Below, piece by piece: positions 56,940 through 64,000 of a stretch of DNA of 64,000 nt (position 1 is its first letter; every line of letters begins with the position of its first letter). The stretch is taken from the NCBI RefSeq assembly GCF_008801575.1, contig NZ_VZPL01000018.1:20702-84701 (forward strand), in the 5' to 3' direction. The notes under the pieces are model-generated. The model searched no databases, had not been told where the DNA came from, and saw only the letters and a program-made list of their open reading frames with translations. Source of the DNA: Xanthomonas cissicola. Its GTDB lineage: Bacteria > Pseudomonadota > Gammaproteobacteria > Xanthomonadales > Xanthomonadaceae. Position numbers and translations under genes: made by a program.

Positions 56940-57647
56940 CTACGGTTGATTGACCCCTGCATTGTCCCGCGAATGCGGCAGGCGTGCAGCCCCGTCGCGC
57001 TCGCAGCGCGCCAACACGGTGCCCGCGCGCACCATCCAGACCACGATCAGCACGATGGCGATCTTCTGGCTAATGCCCAAGGGTGCGCTGGTCACGGTGA
57101 CATGGAACAGCAACACAGCAAACGCTGCCCAGCCCAGCAGGAAGGCCGAAGGAAAGTGCGCACGCCACCGCACATCGCGCCGGAAGTACCACGACTGCAG
57201 CAGCACTGCCGCAATCACGCACAGAAACGTCGTATCCGCCGACAGCACATGCACCATCGCGGCCGCCTCCGGCGCCAGCTCGGGCATCCAGCTGTCGCCG
57301 ATCGAGACCACGCACAGGCCCACTGCCGCCATCCAGAACAAACCCAGCACGGTGCGGCTACGCGCAGCCGGCGCCAACGCCGCATACAGACCCCGCGCCA
57401 ACCACGCCATGCTGGCGGCCAGCAGGCAGTAGGCGGTGCGCAGCAACAAACCATACGGGCCGTGCAGATAGGCGCTCAGTTGCGCATCCACCCACCATAG
57501 ATCGCGGCGCAACCATTGCAGCACCAGCACCAGCCCGATGAAGACCATGCCCGCGATGGCGGCGACGCGGCCGGCGTGGCCGCTCCAGCGCGGCGGCATG
57601 GGCCGCGCGCGGGGCGCGAACGTTGGGGAATCGGGTGCATTGCGCAT
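56940..57647 (-). CDS. DUF998 family membrane protein
   Basis: The 235-residue protein from the ATG at 57645-57647 has about six membrane segments, with LRTAYCLLAASMAWLARGLY and MVHVLSADTTFLCVIAAVLL. It resembles DUF998. The upstream extension of the frame lacks homology. It lies 10 bp before ridA on the same strand and divergent from mprF; part of a heptamer-like sequence (GGGGAATCGGG) falls in its 5' end. Function is unknown. Confidence 0.8.
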   Translation of the reverse strand: MRNAPDSPTFAPRARPMPPRWSGHAGRVAAIAGMVFIGLVLVLQWLRRDLWWVDAQLSAYLHGPYGLLLRTAYCLLAASMAWLARGLYAALAPAARSRTVLGLFWMAAVGLCVVSIGDSWMPELAPEAAAMVHVLSADTTFLCVIAAVLLQSWYFRRDVRWRAHFPSAFLLGWAAFAVLLFHVTVTSAPLGISQKIAIVLIVVWMVRAGTVLARCERDGAARLPHSRDNAGVNQP

Positions 57648-57910
57648 CAGCTGCCTGTCTGCCTTCCAACTGTCATGGCGGTCCTGTCGTGTTCGTTCGG
57701 CACGCGTGTGCGGCTTTGTCCTATGATGCGCGCGGCCGGCCCGCACAGACACTGTGTCGGTACGATCGAACCTCGCGTTCACTGGATGTCGGCACCTTCG
57801 CAACCACGCTGCATGCACCTTCAACCCGACCGGCCCATGCATTGCAAACGCGCCCGCGGCACACCTCGTGCATGCCCCCTCCTTCCCTTTCAGCAGATCC
57901 CGTTGCCCTC

Positions 57911-60475
57911 ATGACGGATACCCCCGCGTCTTCCGAAACGTCCGCCAGCGGTTGGCGTCGCGCCCTGCCGGTCGTCATCAGCCTGGCGATCCTGGCGATG
58001 GCTCTGCATGCGCTGTCGTCGCAGTTCACCGACCACGGTTACCGCCAGATCCGGCATGCGTTCCGTGCGCTGGGCGCGGGGCAGATCGCACTGACGCTGC
58101 TGCTCGGCTTGAGCAGCTACGCGTGCCTGGTGGGCTTCGACTGGGTGGGGCTCAAGCGCACCGGCAAGCAGTTGCACCCGGCACGGGTGGGCATCACCGC
58201 CTTCATGGCGCATGCGGTCGGGCAGACATTGGGCTTTGCCGCACTCACCGGCGGCGCCGTGCGACTGCGCGGCTACGGCAGCGTGGGCCTGACCCTGGCC
58301 GAGATCGGCCAGGTGGTGCTGATGAGCACCCTGGGCTTCATCTTCGGGGCCTGGGTGCTGCTGGGTCTGGCATTGCTGCTGGAACCGGAAGCGGCCGCGC
58401 GCGCGTTGCCGATTACTGCGCAGGCCATCCGCATCGCCGGCATCGTCCTGCTGGTCGGCTACGGCGCCATGCTGGTGCTGGTCGGCAAACAGGGCCGCGA
58501 GTTCGGCATCCGTACCCACCGGTTCTGGTTACCGGACCGCACCACGGTGCTGGGCGTCACCGCACTGAGCGTGGTGGAGCTGGGCCTGGCCGCGGCCGCG
58601 TTCTACGTACTGCTGCCACCGGAGCCCGGTACCGGCTACTTCGGCTTCATCGGCATCTGGCTGGTGGCCGTGGTGGCCGGACTGATCTCCACCGTGCCGG
58701 CCGGCCTGGGCGTGTTCGAGTGGAGCCTGCTCAAACTGCTGCCGCACGTGCCCCCCGCCGCGGTCCTGGCGGCGGCGCTGGCCTACCGCGTCACGTATTA
58801 CATCGTGCCACTGCTGATCTCGGTGGCCATGGCGGCCGCCTCCGGGCTGCGCGCGCCGGTACGCGTCGGCGCCAGCACTGCGCGTACTGTGTGGAAGGCC
58901 CTGCGGCCGTGGCTGCCGCAGATTCTGGCGCTGGCGGTGTTTGCGGTGGGTGCCGCGCTGGTGATCGACGGCACCCTGCCGACACCGCGCGCGCGCCAGG
59001 AAGTGGCGCCGCTGCCGCTGATCGAAACCTCGCATCTGCTGGTCAGCCTGGGCGGCATGATGCTGCTGCTGATCGGCCAGGGCCTGCAACGCCGCAGCCA
59101 TGCGGCCTGGGTGCTGGCGCTGGGCGTGTGCTTGCTGCTGCCGCCGTTGGCGCTGCTGCGCGGCAGCCATATCTCGGTGTCGTTGTCGGCAGCGCTGGCA
59201 GCGGTTGCGCTGTGGGCGGCGCGGCGCGAGTTCTATCGCCAGGGCGCGCTGCTGGACGAGGCCTGGTCGTGGCGCTGGCTGAGCAACCTGGGCCTGGTGC
59301 TGGTGGCCACGTTCTGGCTGCTGTTCTTCGTCTACAGCCATGTCGAATACAGCAACGATCTGTGGTGGCAGTTCGCCACCTCGGCCAATGCGCCGCGTGC
59401 GTTGCGCGCCGCGCTGATCCTGTGCGTGGGCGTCATCGTGTTCGGCATGGCGCGCCTGCTACGGGGTGGGCGCAGGCCGATGCCGGCGGCCGATGCACAG
59501 ACGCTGCAGACGCTGGCACCGATCCTGGCCACCAGCACCGATACCCAGGCCTGCCTGGCGCTGACCGGCGACAAGGCGTTTCTGCTGGATGAGCAGCGCC
59601 GTGGCTTTGTGATGATGCAGCGCTATGGCGGCTCGCTGATTTCCATGGGCGACCCGGTCGGCCCGCCAGAGGTGGCGTGCGCGCTGATCTGGCGCTTCCG
59701 CGAAGAGGCCGACCACATGGGCCTGCGCCCGGTGTTCTACCAGGTCGGCGAACGGTACTGGCAGACCTATCTCGACATGGGGCTGACCCTGGTCAAGCTG
59801 GGCGAAGAGGCGATCGTGCCGCTGGAAGGTTTTACCCTGGAAGGCCGCGACCGCGCCGACCTGCGCCAGGCCTGGAATCGCGGCAAGCGCGGCGGCCTGA
59901 GCTTCCGCATGCTGCAGCCCGAACAGGTGGAGGAGGTATTGCCGCGTCTGGCCGAGGTATCGGAACAGTGGCTGGAAGAAAAATCCGGCGAAGAGAAAGG
60001 CTTCTCGCTGGGCAGCTTCGATGCGGATTACCTGCGTCGCTTCCCGGTGGCGGTGGCCGAGGCCGAAGGACAGATCGTGGCATTCGCCAACGTGTGGTGG
60101 GCACCGGCCGGCGGCGAACTCTCGGTGGACCTGATGCGGCACAGCGCGCAGGCACCGAAGGGCACCATGGATTTCCTGTTCATCGAGTTGTTCCTGTGGG
60201 GCCAGGCCAACGGCTACACGCGGTTTTCGCTGGGCATGGCGCCGTTGTCGGGCCTGGCCGAACATCGCCTGGCCGGGCGCTGGAACCGCTTCGCCAGCCT
60301 GGTCGCGCGGCACGGCGAGCGTTTTTATGGATTCAGCGGCCTGCGCCGCTTCAAGTCGAAGTTCGCCCCGACCTGGCGCCCACGCTACCTGGTCGCCCCC
60401 GGCGGCATGCATTTGCCGGCCGCCTTGCTGGATGTCACCCGGTTGATTTCGGCCGATCCCGGGCGGCAGGAATAA
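57911..60475 (+). CDS. mprF: Phosphatidylglycerol lysyltransferase/flippase MprF
   Basis: MprF moves lysine from Lys-tRNA to phosphatidylglycerol and flips the product outward, lowering surface negative charge. The 854-residue protein has an N-terminal multi-spanning flippase half (about 1-560). A C-terminal soluble GNAT-like DUF2156 domain (about 560-850) contains FVMMQRYGGSLISMGDPVGP, FYQVGERYWQTYLDMGL and GEEAIVPLEGFTLEGRDRAD. A convergent gene encodes an AcvB/VirJ-type hydrolase that can reverse lysylation in Agrobacterium. An ATG at 57872 would add 13 residues. Confidence 0.92.
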   Translation: MTDTPASSETSASGWRRALPVVISLAILAMALHALSSQFTDHGYRQIRHAFRALGAGQIALTLLLGLSSYACLVGFDWVGLKRTGKQLHPARVGITAFMAHAVGQTLGFAALTGGAVRLRGYGSVGLTLAEIGQVVLMSTLGFIFGAWVLLGLALLLEPEAAARALPITAQAIRIAGIVLLVGYGAMLVLVGKQGREFGIRTHRFWLPDRTTVLGVTALSVVELGLAAAAFYVLLPPEPGTGYFGFIGIWLVAVVAGLISTVPAGLGVFEWSLLKLLPHVPPAAVLAAALAYRVTYYIVPLLISVAMAAASGLRAPVRVGASTARTVWKALRPWLPQILALAVFAVGAALVIDGTLPTPRARQEVAPLPLIETSHLLVSLGGMMLLLIGQGLQRRSHAAWVLALGVCLLLPPLALLRGSHISVSLSAALAAVALWAARREFYRQGALLDEAWSWRWLSNLGLVLVATFWLLFFVYSHVEYSNDLWWQFATSANAPRALRAALILCVGVIVFGMARLLRGGRRPMPAADAQTLQTLAPILATSTDTQACLALTGDKAFLLDEQRRGFVMMQRYGGSLISMGDPVGPPEVACALIWRFREEADHMGLRPVFYQVGERYWQTYLDMGLTLVKLGEEAIVPLEGFTLEGRDRADLRQAWNRGKRGGLSFRMLQPEQVEEVLPRLAEVSEQWLEEKSGEEKGFSLGSFDADYLRRFPVAVAEAEGQIVAFANVWWAPAGGELSVDLMRHSAQAPKGTMDFLFIELFLWGQANGYTRFSLGMAPLSGLAEHRLAGRWNRFASLVARHGERFYGFSGLRRFKSKFAPTWRPRYLVAPGGMHLPAALLDVTRLISADPGRQE

Positions 60476-60768
60476 GGCCGCGCGCGACGCTGCCGCCAGG
60501 CATGCCGGTCTGGCGGCACTGCCTAGCCGCTCACCAGCGCGGATATCGAAATCCCAGGCGCATTCCAGTTCCTGAAATGCCGGTTCGCCAAGAAGCTGCC
60601 GCACATCATGGAAGCGCGGTGTACCATTCGGGGCGGGACTGTATGGCGGCATGAATGCCGCCATCGAGCTTCCAAGGATGGAGTTACAGCCTGCCCCGAG
60701 ACCGGAGGCGGCACCGCGCAACCGACCAAGACCAAGGTTGGCGCCATCAGATCAAACGATGTCCGGCC
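60476..60768. other. Convergent gap between mprF and the AcvB/VirJ gene
   Basis: Holds an imperfect GCCGCCAG/CTGGCGGC hairpin (60492-60517) soon after the mprF stop. The remaining sequence is short ORFs of no recognisable family. No T-run was seen. Confidence 0.4.
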
Positions 60769-62142
60769 TTACGACTTCGACAGCGCGTGCAACTGGTCCA
60801 TGATCGTCTTGGCCAGGGTCGCGTAATCGCCCTTGAAGTGATGATCGCCCGGCAGTGCGACCCGCCTGGCCACGTTTGCGGGCAGGCTTGGGCACAGCGC
60901 ATCGTCGTCGTCCTGGCCGTAGATGCACACCGTCGTGCCGACCGGCAGACGCTGAACTTCCGGTGCGATCGGCAGGCCCTCGTCATCCGAGCCCAGCCAG
61001 TTGCTGACGTGGAATTCGTAGTCGGCCAGCTTGCCGACCGACAACAGCGCCGTCATGCGCAGGTTCTGCTTGGTCGCCGCCGGCAGTTTGTTGATGGCGG
61101 CCGGCAGCACGTCGGCGCCCTGCGAAAACCCGATCAATACCACGCGCTGACGATCCCAGCGCTGCGCATAGATGCGGGCGATGCGATCCAGGTCGTCGGC
61201 AAAACCTTGCGGCGTGCGCTCGGTCCAGAAGTAACGCAGCGAATCCAGGCCAACCACCGGAATGCCTTGCGCGGCGAGTGCGTCGGCCACTTCTTCGTCC
61301 AGCCCGGCCCAACCGCCATCGCCAGAAACGAAGATCACGAACGTGTCGTCGTCGCTGTCGCCGTCCGGCTTGGCCGGCAGCTCCACCACCGGCAGATCCG
61401 CCAGGCCGCCGGGCGGCGGCGGCAACGCCACGCCCTTCTGCTCGCCCAGCGAACGGACCGCGGCACGCAGGCCGGGCAGGATGTCGCCTTGCGCTGAGCG
61501 CCGGAAGGTGCGCGCCTGCGGCACCTGCTTGAGGAAGCCCTCCTCGGCAGCCGCCGGACAGCGTTTGTCCTGGCTGGCCGCAAGCACCCAGGGAATCTGC
61601 AATGGCACCGGCAACAGCGTGTTGGTCCCCGGGCGCACACCCGGCTGGCAGATCGCCTGGTTGGACACGGCGGCTGGGCAGAGCCCGTCGGTCAGTACGC
61701 CGGCCAATACATGCGGCTTGGCTTGGGCCGCGATCGCGTAGGCCAACGCGGCGCCCTCGCCATCGCCCACCAGCAGCGGCAGACGGTAGGTAGGGATGTG
61801 ATAGAAGGCCTGCACGTAGCGCGAAAAATTTTCCACATCGCCGACCGAGAACGTGCAGGTGCCGCCGGCTTTGCGCAGCACGGCATACAGGTGCGCGGTG
61901 TCCACCACCGCCACCATCGCACCGTCGGCGCGCAGGCTTTCTGCCTGGGCTTGGCGCTTGGCGGCATTGCCCGCACCGGCCAGCCAGATCACCACCCGTT
62001 GCGGCTCGCCCTTGGGCATCAGCACCGGCACCTGCTCGAAACGGCCGTGGCTGACCGGTTCCGGCGCCTGCGCGGCAGCCATGCCCGACAGCGTCAACAT
62101 CGCCGCGCCGCAGAGCGCGCTCCACATTTCAAGTCGTCGCAT
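60769..62142 (-). CDS. virJ: AcvB/VirJ-like periplasmic protein, probable lysyl-phosphatidylglycerol hydrolase
   Basis: The 457-residue protein from the ATG at 62140-62142 has a signal peptide (cleavage near MAAAQA). Two alpha/beta-hydrolase-like halves follow. The C-terminal half (about 225-457) is the VirJ domain with FVIFVSGDGGWAGLDEEVAD, the nucleophile elbow IGFSQGADVLPAAIN and a late His in LPGDHHFKGDY. In Agrobacterium, AcvB hydrolyses lysyl-PG made by the neighbouring lpiA product. Being convergent with mprF here supports the same role. VirJ proteins also link to type IV secretion, but no such genes are near. Confidence 0.88.
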   Translation of the reverse strand: MRRLEMWSALCGAAMLTLSGMAAAQAPEPVSHGRFEQVPVLMPKGEPQRVVIWLAGAGNAAKRQAQAESLRADGAMVAVVDTAHLYAVLRKAGGTCTFSVGDVENFSRYVQAFYHIPTYRLPLLVGDGEGAALAYAIAAQAKPHVLAGVLTDGLCPAAVSNQAICQPGVRPGTNTLLPVPLQIPWVLAASQDKRCPAAAEEGFLKQVPQARTFRRSAQGDILPGLRAAVRSLGEQKGVALPPPPGGLADLPVVELPAKPDGDSDDDTFVIFVSGDGGWAGLDEEVADALAAQGIPVVGLDSLRYFWTERTPQGFADDLDRIARIYAQRWDRQRVVLIGFSQGADVLPAAINKLPAATKQNLRMTALLSVGKLADYEFHVSNWLGSDDEGLPIAPEVQRLPVGTTVCIYGQDDDDALCPSLPANVARRVALPGDHHFKGDYATLAKTIMDQLHALSKS

Positions 62143-62211
62143 GTCGCACCATCGGGAAAAGTGGTTCAAAGATAATCGTTCCGGACTGCAGCGCGAAGCG
62201 CAGGACCTCGC

Positions 62212-62406
62212 TCATTGCGCCTCGGGGCGGCTGGCCGCCGGCTGGCGCGCTTCCCACGCTGCCAGGGCCTGGCGGTAACGCGTCAGCTCCTCGGCATACA
62301 GATCGTGCACGCACAGCGGGCAGCCGCTCTCACAACATTCGTTGGGCGCAGGCGGCTGCGGGGCGATCGGGCGTGGGTCTGGGCTGGAAGCAGCGCTGTC
62401 GTGCAT
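62212..62406 (-). CDS. Oxidoreductase-like domain protein, 64 aa
   Basis: The small protein carries ECCESGCPLCVHDLYAEELT, the Cys-rich pattern of the oxidoreductase-like family (PF09791 type). The Cys residues may bind metal or Fe-S. It is encoded on the same strand, after the HD-domain and ThpR genes. An internal role in redox or RNA metabolism is unproven. Confidence 0.8.
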   Translation of the reverse strand: MHDSAASSPDPRPIAPQPPAPNECCESGCPLCVHDLYAEELTRYRQALAAWEARQPAASRPEAQ

Positions 62407-62469
62407 GCGGCCATTGTAGCGTGCGCATCGGACTCAGCCGGGCATGCAGCCCGGACCGGACGGTCACGC

Positions 62470-63075
62470 TCAGCGCCCCAGCCGCCGGCGCAGATTGGCG
62501 CGCGCGGCACTGTCGTGGTGGATATGGAAGTAATCGCTCAGGAAGATGCGCGGTTGCTTGAGCACACCCGCCAGGAACCGACGGCGATTGAGCCGGTACA
62601 GCACACTGGGTACGTGCCCACGATACTCCTCGGCGATGGCCTGATCGTAGGCATCGAACACAGCTGAAGGCGCGGCCAGGATCGCCATGTCGCAGTCCAG
62701 GAACAGCGCGGCGTCTTCATCCACGTCCTGCGGCTGCAATTGCCCATGCCGGGCCGTGAGCAGGATCAGCGCGTGCACCCGCTCGACATCCACCTGCGCC
62801 TGCGGCCACCAGCGGGGGATGGATTCGGCCGCCATCAGTGCCGATTGCGCTTCATTGTCGCTGCGCCCGGGCTGATACACCGCATCGTGGAATAGCACCG
62901 CCAGCCAGACCTCTACCGGCTGCTGCCAGCCCGGCCCGGCTGCGACCTCGGCGTAGTGCTGCAACACCGCGCGGACGTGGCCGAAGTGGTGATAAGCGCG
63001 CGGCGGCGTGGCATAGGCCTGTTCGAGTGCGGCCAAGTGGTCGGCGTGCAATGGCAATGGCGTGGCGATGTCCAT
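62470..63075 (-). CDS. HD-type metal-dependent phosphohydrolase
   Basis: The 201-residue protein resembles predicted HD-superfamily hydrolases: YHHFGHV with two His, WLAVLFHDAVYQPGRSDNE (the HD pair), a helical RVHALILLTARHGQL and the last metal-site Asp in FLDCDMAILAAP. The substrate is unknown; related proteins act on nucleotides. It lies between thpR and the oxidoreductase-like gene, all in one direction. Confidence 0.85.
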   Translation of the reverse strand: MDIATPLPLHADHLAALEQAYATPPRAYHHFGHVRAVLQHYAEVAAGPGWQQPVEVWLAVLFHDAVYQPGRSDNEAQSALMAAESIPRWWPQAQVDVERVHALILLTARHGQLQPQDVDEDAALFLDCDMAILAAPSAVFDAYDQAIAEEYRGHVPSVLYRLNRRRFLAGVLKQPRIFLSDYFHIHHDSAARANLRRRLGR

Positions 63076-63110
63076 ATCCGCAGGCTACCGCGTACGCGCG
63101 GCCATGCACA

Positions 63111-63713
63111 TCAGCGCAGCGACCAGCGGCCTTCGATCTGGTAACGCGACTGGCCGAGAAAGCTGCGCACCAGCGCGAAGTCGCGCACGGTCCAGGCAAG
63201 CGCATCGCAGCGCCGCTGCGGCACTGCCTGATTGCAGTACAGCAGCGTCATGTGCGGCGTGTATTGCGCGTCGCCGGCAATGCCGACATGCGCCAGCTGC
63301 CTTCCCAATGCGCCCTGCAGCTCGTAAAGCCCGCGCACCTGCTCTTCGCCACGCAGCACGCAGGGAAGTTGCGAGCGCCTGCCACCGAAGGTGCCGACGC
63401 GATCGAACTCCACTGCGAACGCGTCCATCTGCACGCGCGTCGCGGCCTGGCTGGCGCGGCTCACCAACGAGGGCGGCAGACCACCGGCGTAATCGCCCAG
63501 ATGATGCAGGGTCACATGCAGCCGTTCGCGCGCTAGCGGCTTGCCTTCGGCGTGCCCGCCTCGCAACAGGCTGTCGGCAATCCGCGCGGCATGTTCGGCA
63601 GTGGGCGCATCGGCCATCACCGCGAAAAACAGACGTTCGGTCGTTTTCTCTTCCCCAAGCCCGAGCGACAACTGCGCCTCGGCCGATGACAGGTACAGGA
63701 ACTGTTGCTTCAT
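63111..63713 (-). CDS. thpR: RNA 2',3'-cyclic phosphodiesterase (2'-5' RNA ligase family)
   Basis: ThpR opens 2',3'-cyclic phosphates on RNA ends. The 200-residue 2H-phosphoesterase has both catalytic motifs: HVTL (in ERLHVTLHHLGD) and HMTL (in YTPHMTLLYC), with RLFFAVMADAPTAEH at the N-terminal part. The first 20 residues (MKQQFLYLSSAEAQLSLGLG) may be a short extension; an internal start is possible. The insertion element begins about 60 bp upstream of its start codon, so its promoter may have been affected. Confidence 0.9.
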   Translation of the reverse strand: MKQQFLYLSSAEAQLSLGLGEEKTTERLFFAVMADAPTAEHAARIADSLLRGGHAEGKPLARERLHVTLHHLGDYAGGLPPSLVSRASQAATRVQMDAFAVEFDRVGTFGGRRSQLPCVLRGEEQVRGLYELQGALGRQLAHVGIAGDAQYTPHMTLLYCNQAVPQRRCDALAWTVRDFALVRSFLGQSRYQIEGRWSLR

Positions 63714-63770
63714 GGGTGGATGCCACGACCGCGCAACGCGGGCCTGCCTGAAGAAGGGCGGCGGATACTA

Positions 63771-64000
63771 GGGCCTGTTAACACTAATGGCCCGAGCGAT
63801 TAAACTATTGGGCATGGAGATCACGCCAGCACAATTTTCTCTGATCGAACACTGCCTGCCGGCGCAGCGCGGCAATGTCAGCATGACCAACCTGCAAGTG
63901 GTCAACGCCATCCTTTACGTTGCCGAGCATGGCTGCAAATGGCGCGGCCTACCCAAGCGCTTTGGCAACTGGCATACGGTCTACACACGCATGAACCGTT
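63771..64000 (+). mobile_element. IS5-type insertion sequence, left part (runs off window)
   Basis: The element starts at about 63771 with GGGCCTGTTAACACTAATG, next to a CTAG tetranucleotide (63768-63771), a common target of this family. The transposase start follows at 63814. The right end is outside the window, so length, inverted repeats and target duplication cannot be verified. Confidence 0.8.
63814..64000 (+). CDS. IS5 family transposase, N-terminal part
   Basis: The visible 62 residues (MEITPAQFSLIEHCLPAQRG start; LQVVNAILYVAEHGCKWRGL and then PKRFGNWHTVYTRMNR) match the N-terminal helical region of IS5-group transposases common in Xanthomonas, often with orfA/orfB frameshift expression. 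The DDE catalytic part lies beyond the window. Whether the copy is intact cannot be judged. Confidence 0.88.
   Translation, partial: MEITPAQFSLIEHCLPAQRGNVSMTNLQVVNAILYVAEHGCKWRGLPKRFGNWHTVYTRMNR

Noticed and set aside
59459..60721. 420-codon minus-strand ORF opposite mprF
   Set aside because: Most of it is a shadow of the mprF C-terminal domain. The part beyond mprF has no recognisable domain.

Overview
The window is GC-rich, densely coded chromosomal DNA from a gammaproteobacterium. Gene order, protein sequences and the many GGGAATC-type heptamer repeats point to Xanthomonas. Species is not certain. An IS5-type transposase at the right edge and two fresh-looking gene lesions near 36.7-37.1 kb would suit an IS-rich lineage such as X. 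oryzae, but that is an inference.

0-20 kb is a conserved housekeeping block: tsf (3' end), pyrH, frr, uppS, cdsA, dxr, rseP, bamA, lpxD, fabZ, lpxA, lpxB, rnhB, dnaE, accA. It covers translation, isoprenoid and undecaprenyl carrier synthesis, phospholipid precursors, outer-membrane assembly, lipid A synthesis, replication and fatty acid initiation. Two departures from the usual order stand out. An HDOD-GGDEF gene sits between tsf and pyrH. The skp gene normally found between bamA and lpxD is absent, and a small secreted-protein ORF lies there on the opposite strand.

20-36 kb is a mixed region: TPR-type proteins, HemJ-like protein, a methyltransferase, intracellular PHA depolymerase, a PadR/DUF1700 pair, an alginate-export-type porin, an unrecognised anchored protein, DUF502, the queuosine-precursor transporter YhhQ, a DUF885 peptidase-like protein, and the MmuM/MmuP pair for S-methylmethionine use.

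36-46 kb holds a broken VOC gene with an in-frame TGA, an ABC ATPase whose start appears frameshifted, a large ABC-permease/M1-aminopeptidase fusion, a DUF2147 protein, metG, a HAD-IB phosphatase and an orphan RnfB-like ferredoxin. A stretch of about 650 bp without a recognisable gene follows.

46.7-56.4 kb is the most system-like part. An ECF sigma factor and RskA-type anti-sigma factor precede a tightly overlapping operon: desaturase, FAD amine-oxidase-like protein, DUF1365, cyclopropane-fatty-acid synthase, DUF2878, DUF1295, and a second CFA-type methyltransferase. This looks like a stress-controlled membrane fatty-acid modification pathway.

56.5-64 kb contains RidA, a DUF998 membrane protein, an MprF-type lysyl-phosphatidylglycerol synthase/flippase convergent with an AcvB/VirJ-type protein (a probable make-and-hydrolyse pair), a small oxidoreductase-like protein, an HD-type hydrolase, an RNA 2',3'-cyclic phosphodiesterase (ThpR), and the 5' end of an IS5-type element.

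Heptamer repeats, usually as inverted pairs, occur at about eight loci. At several of them they are read as protein inside lpxB, rnhB and metG.
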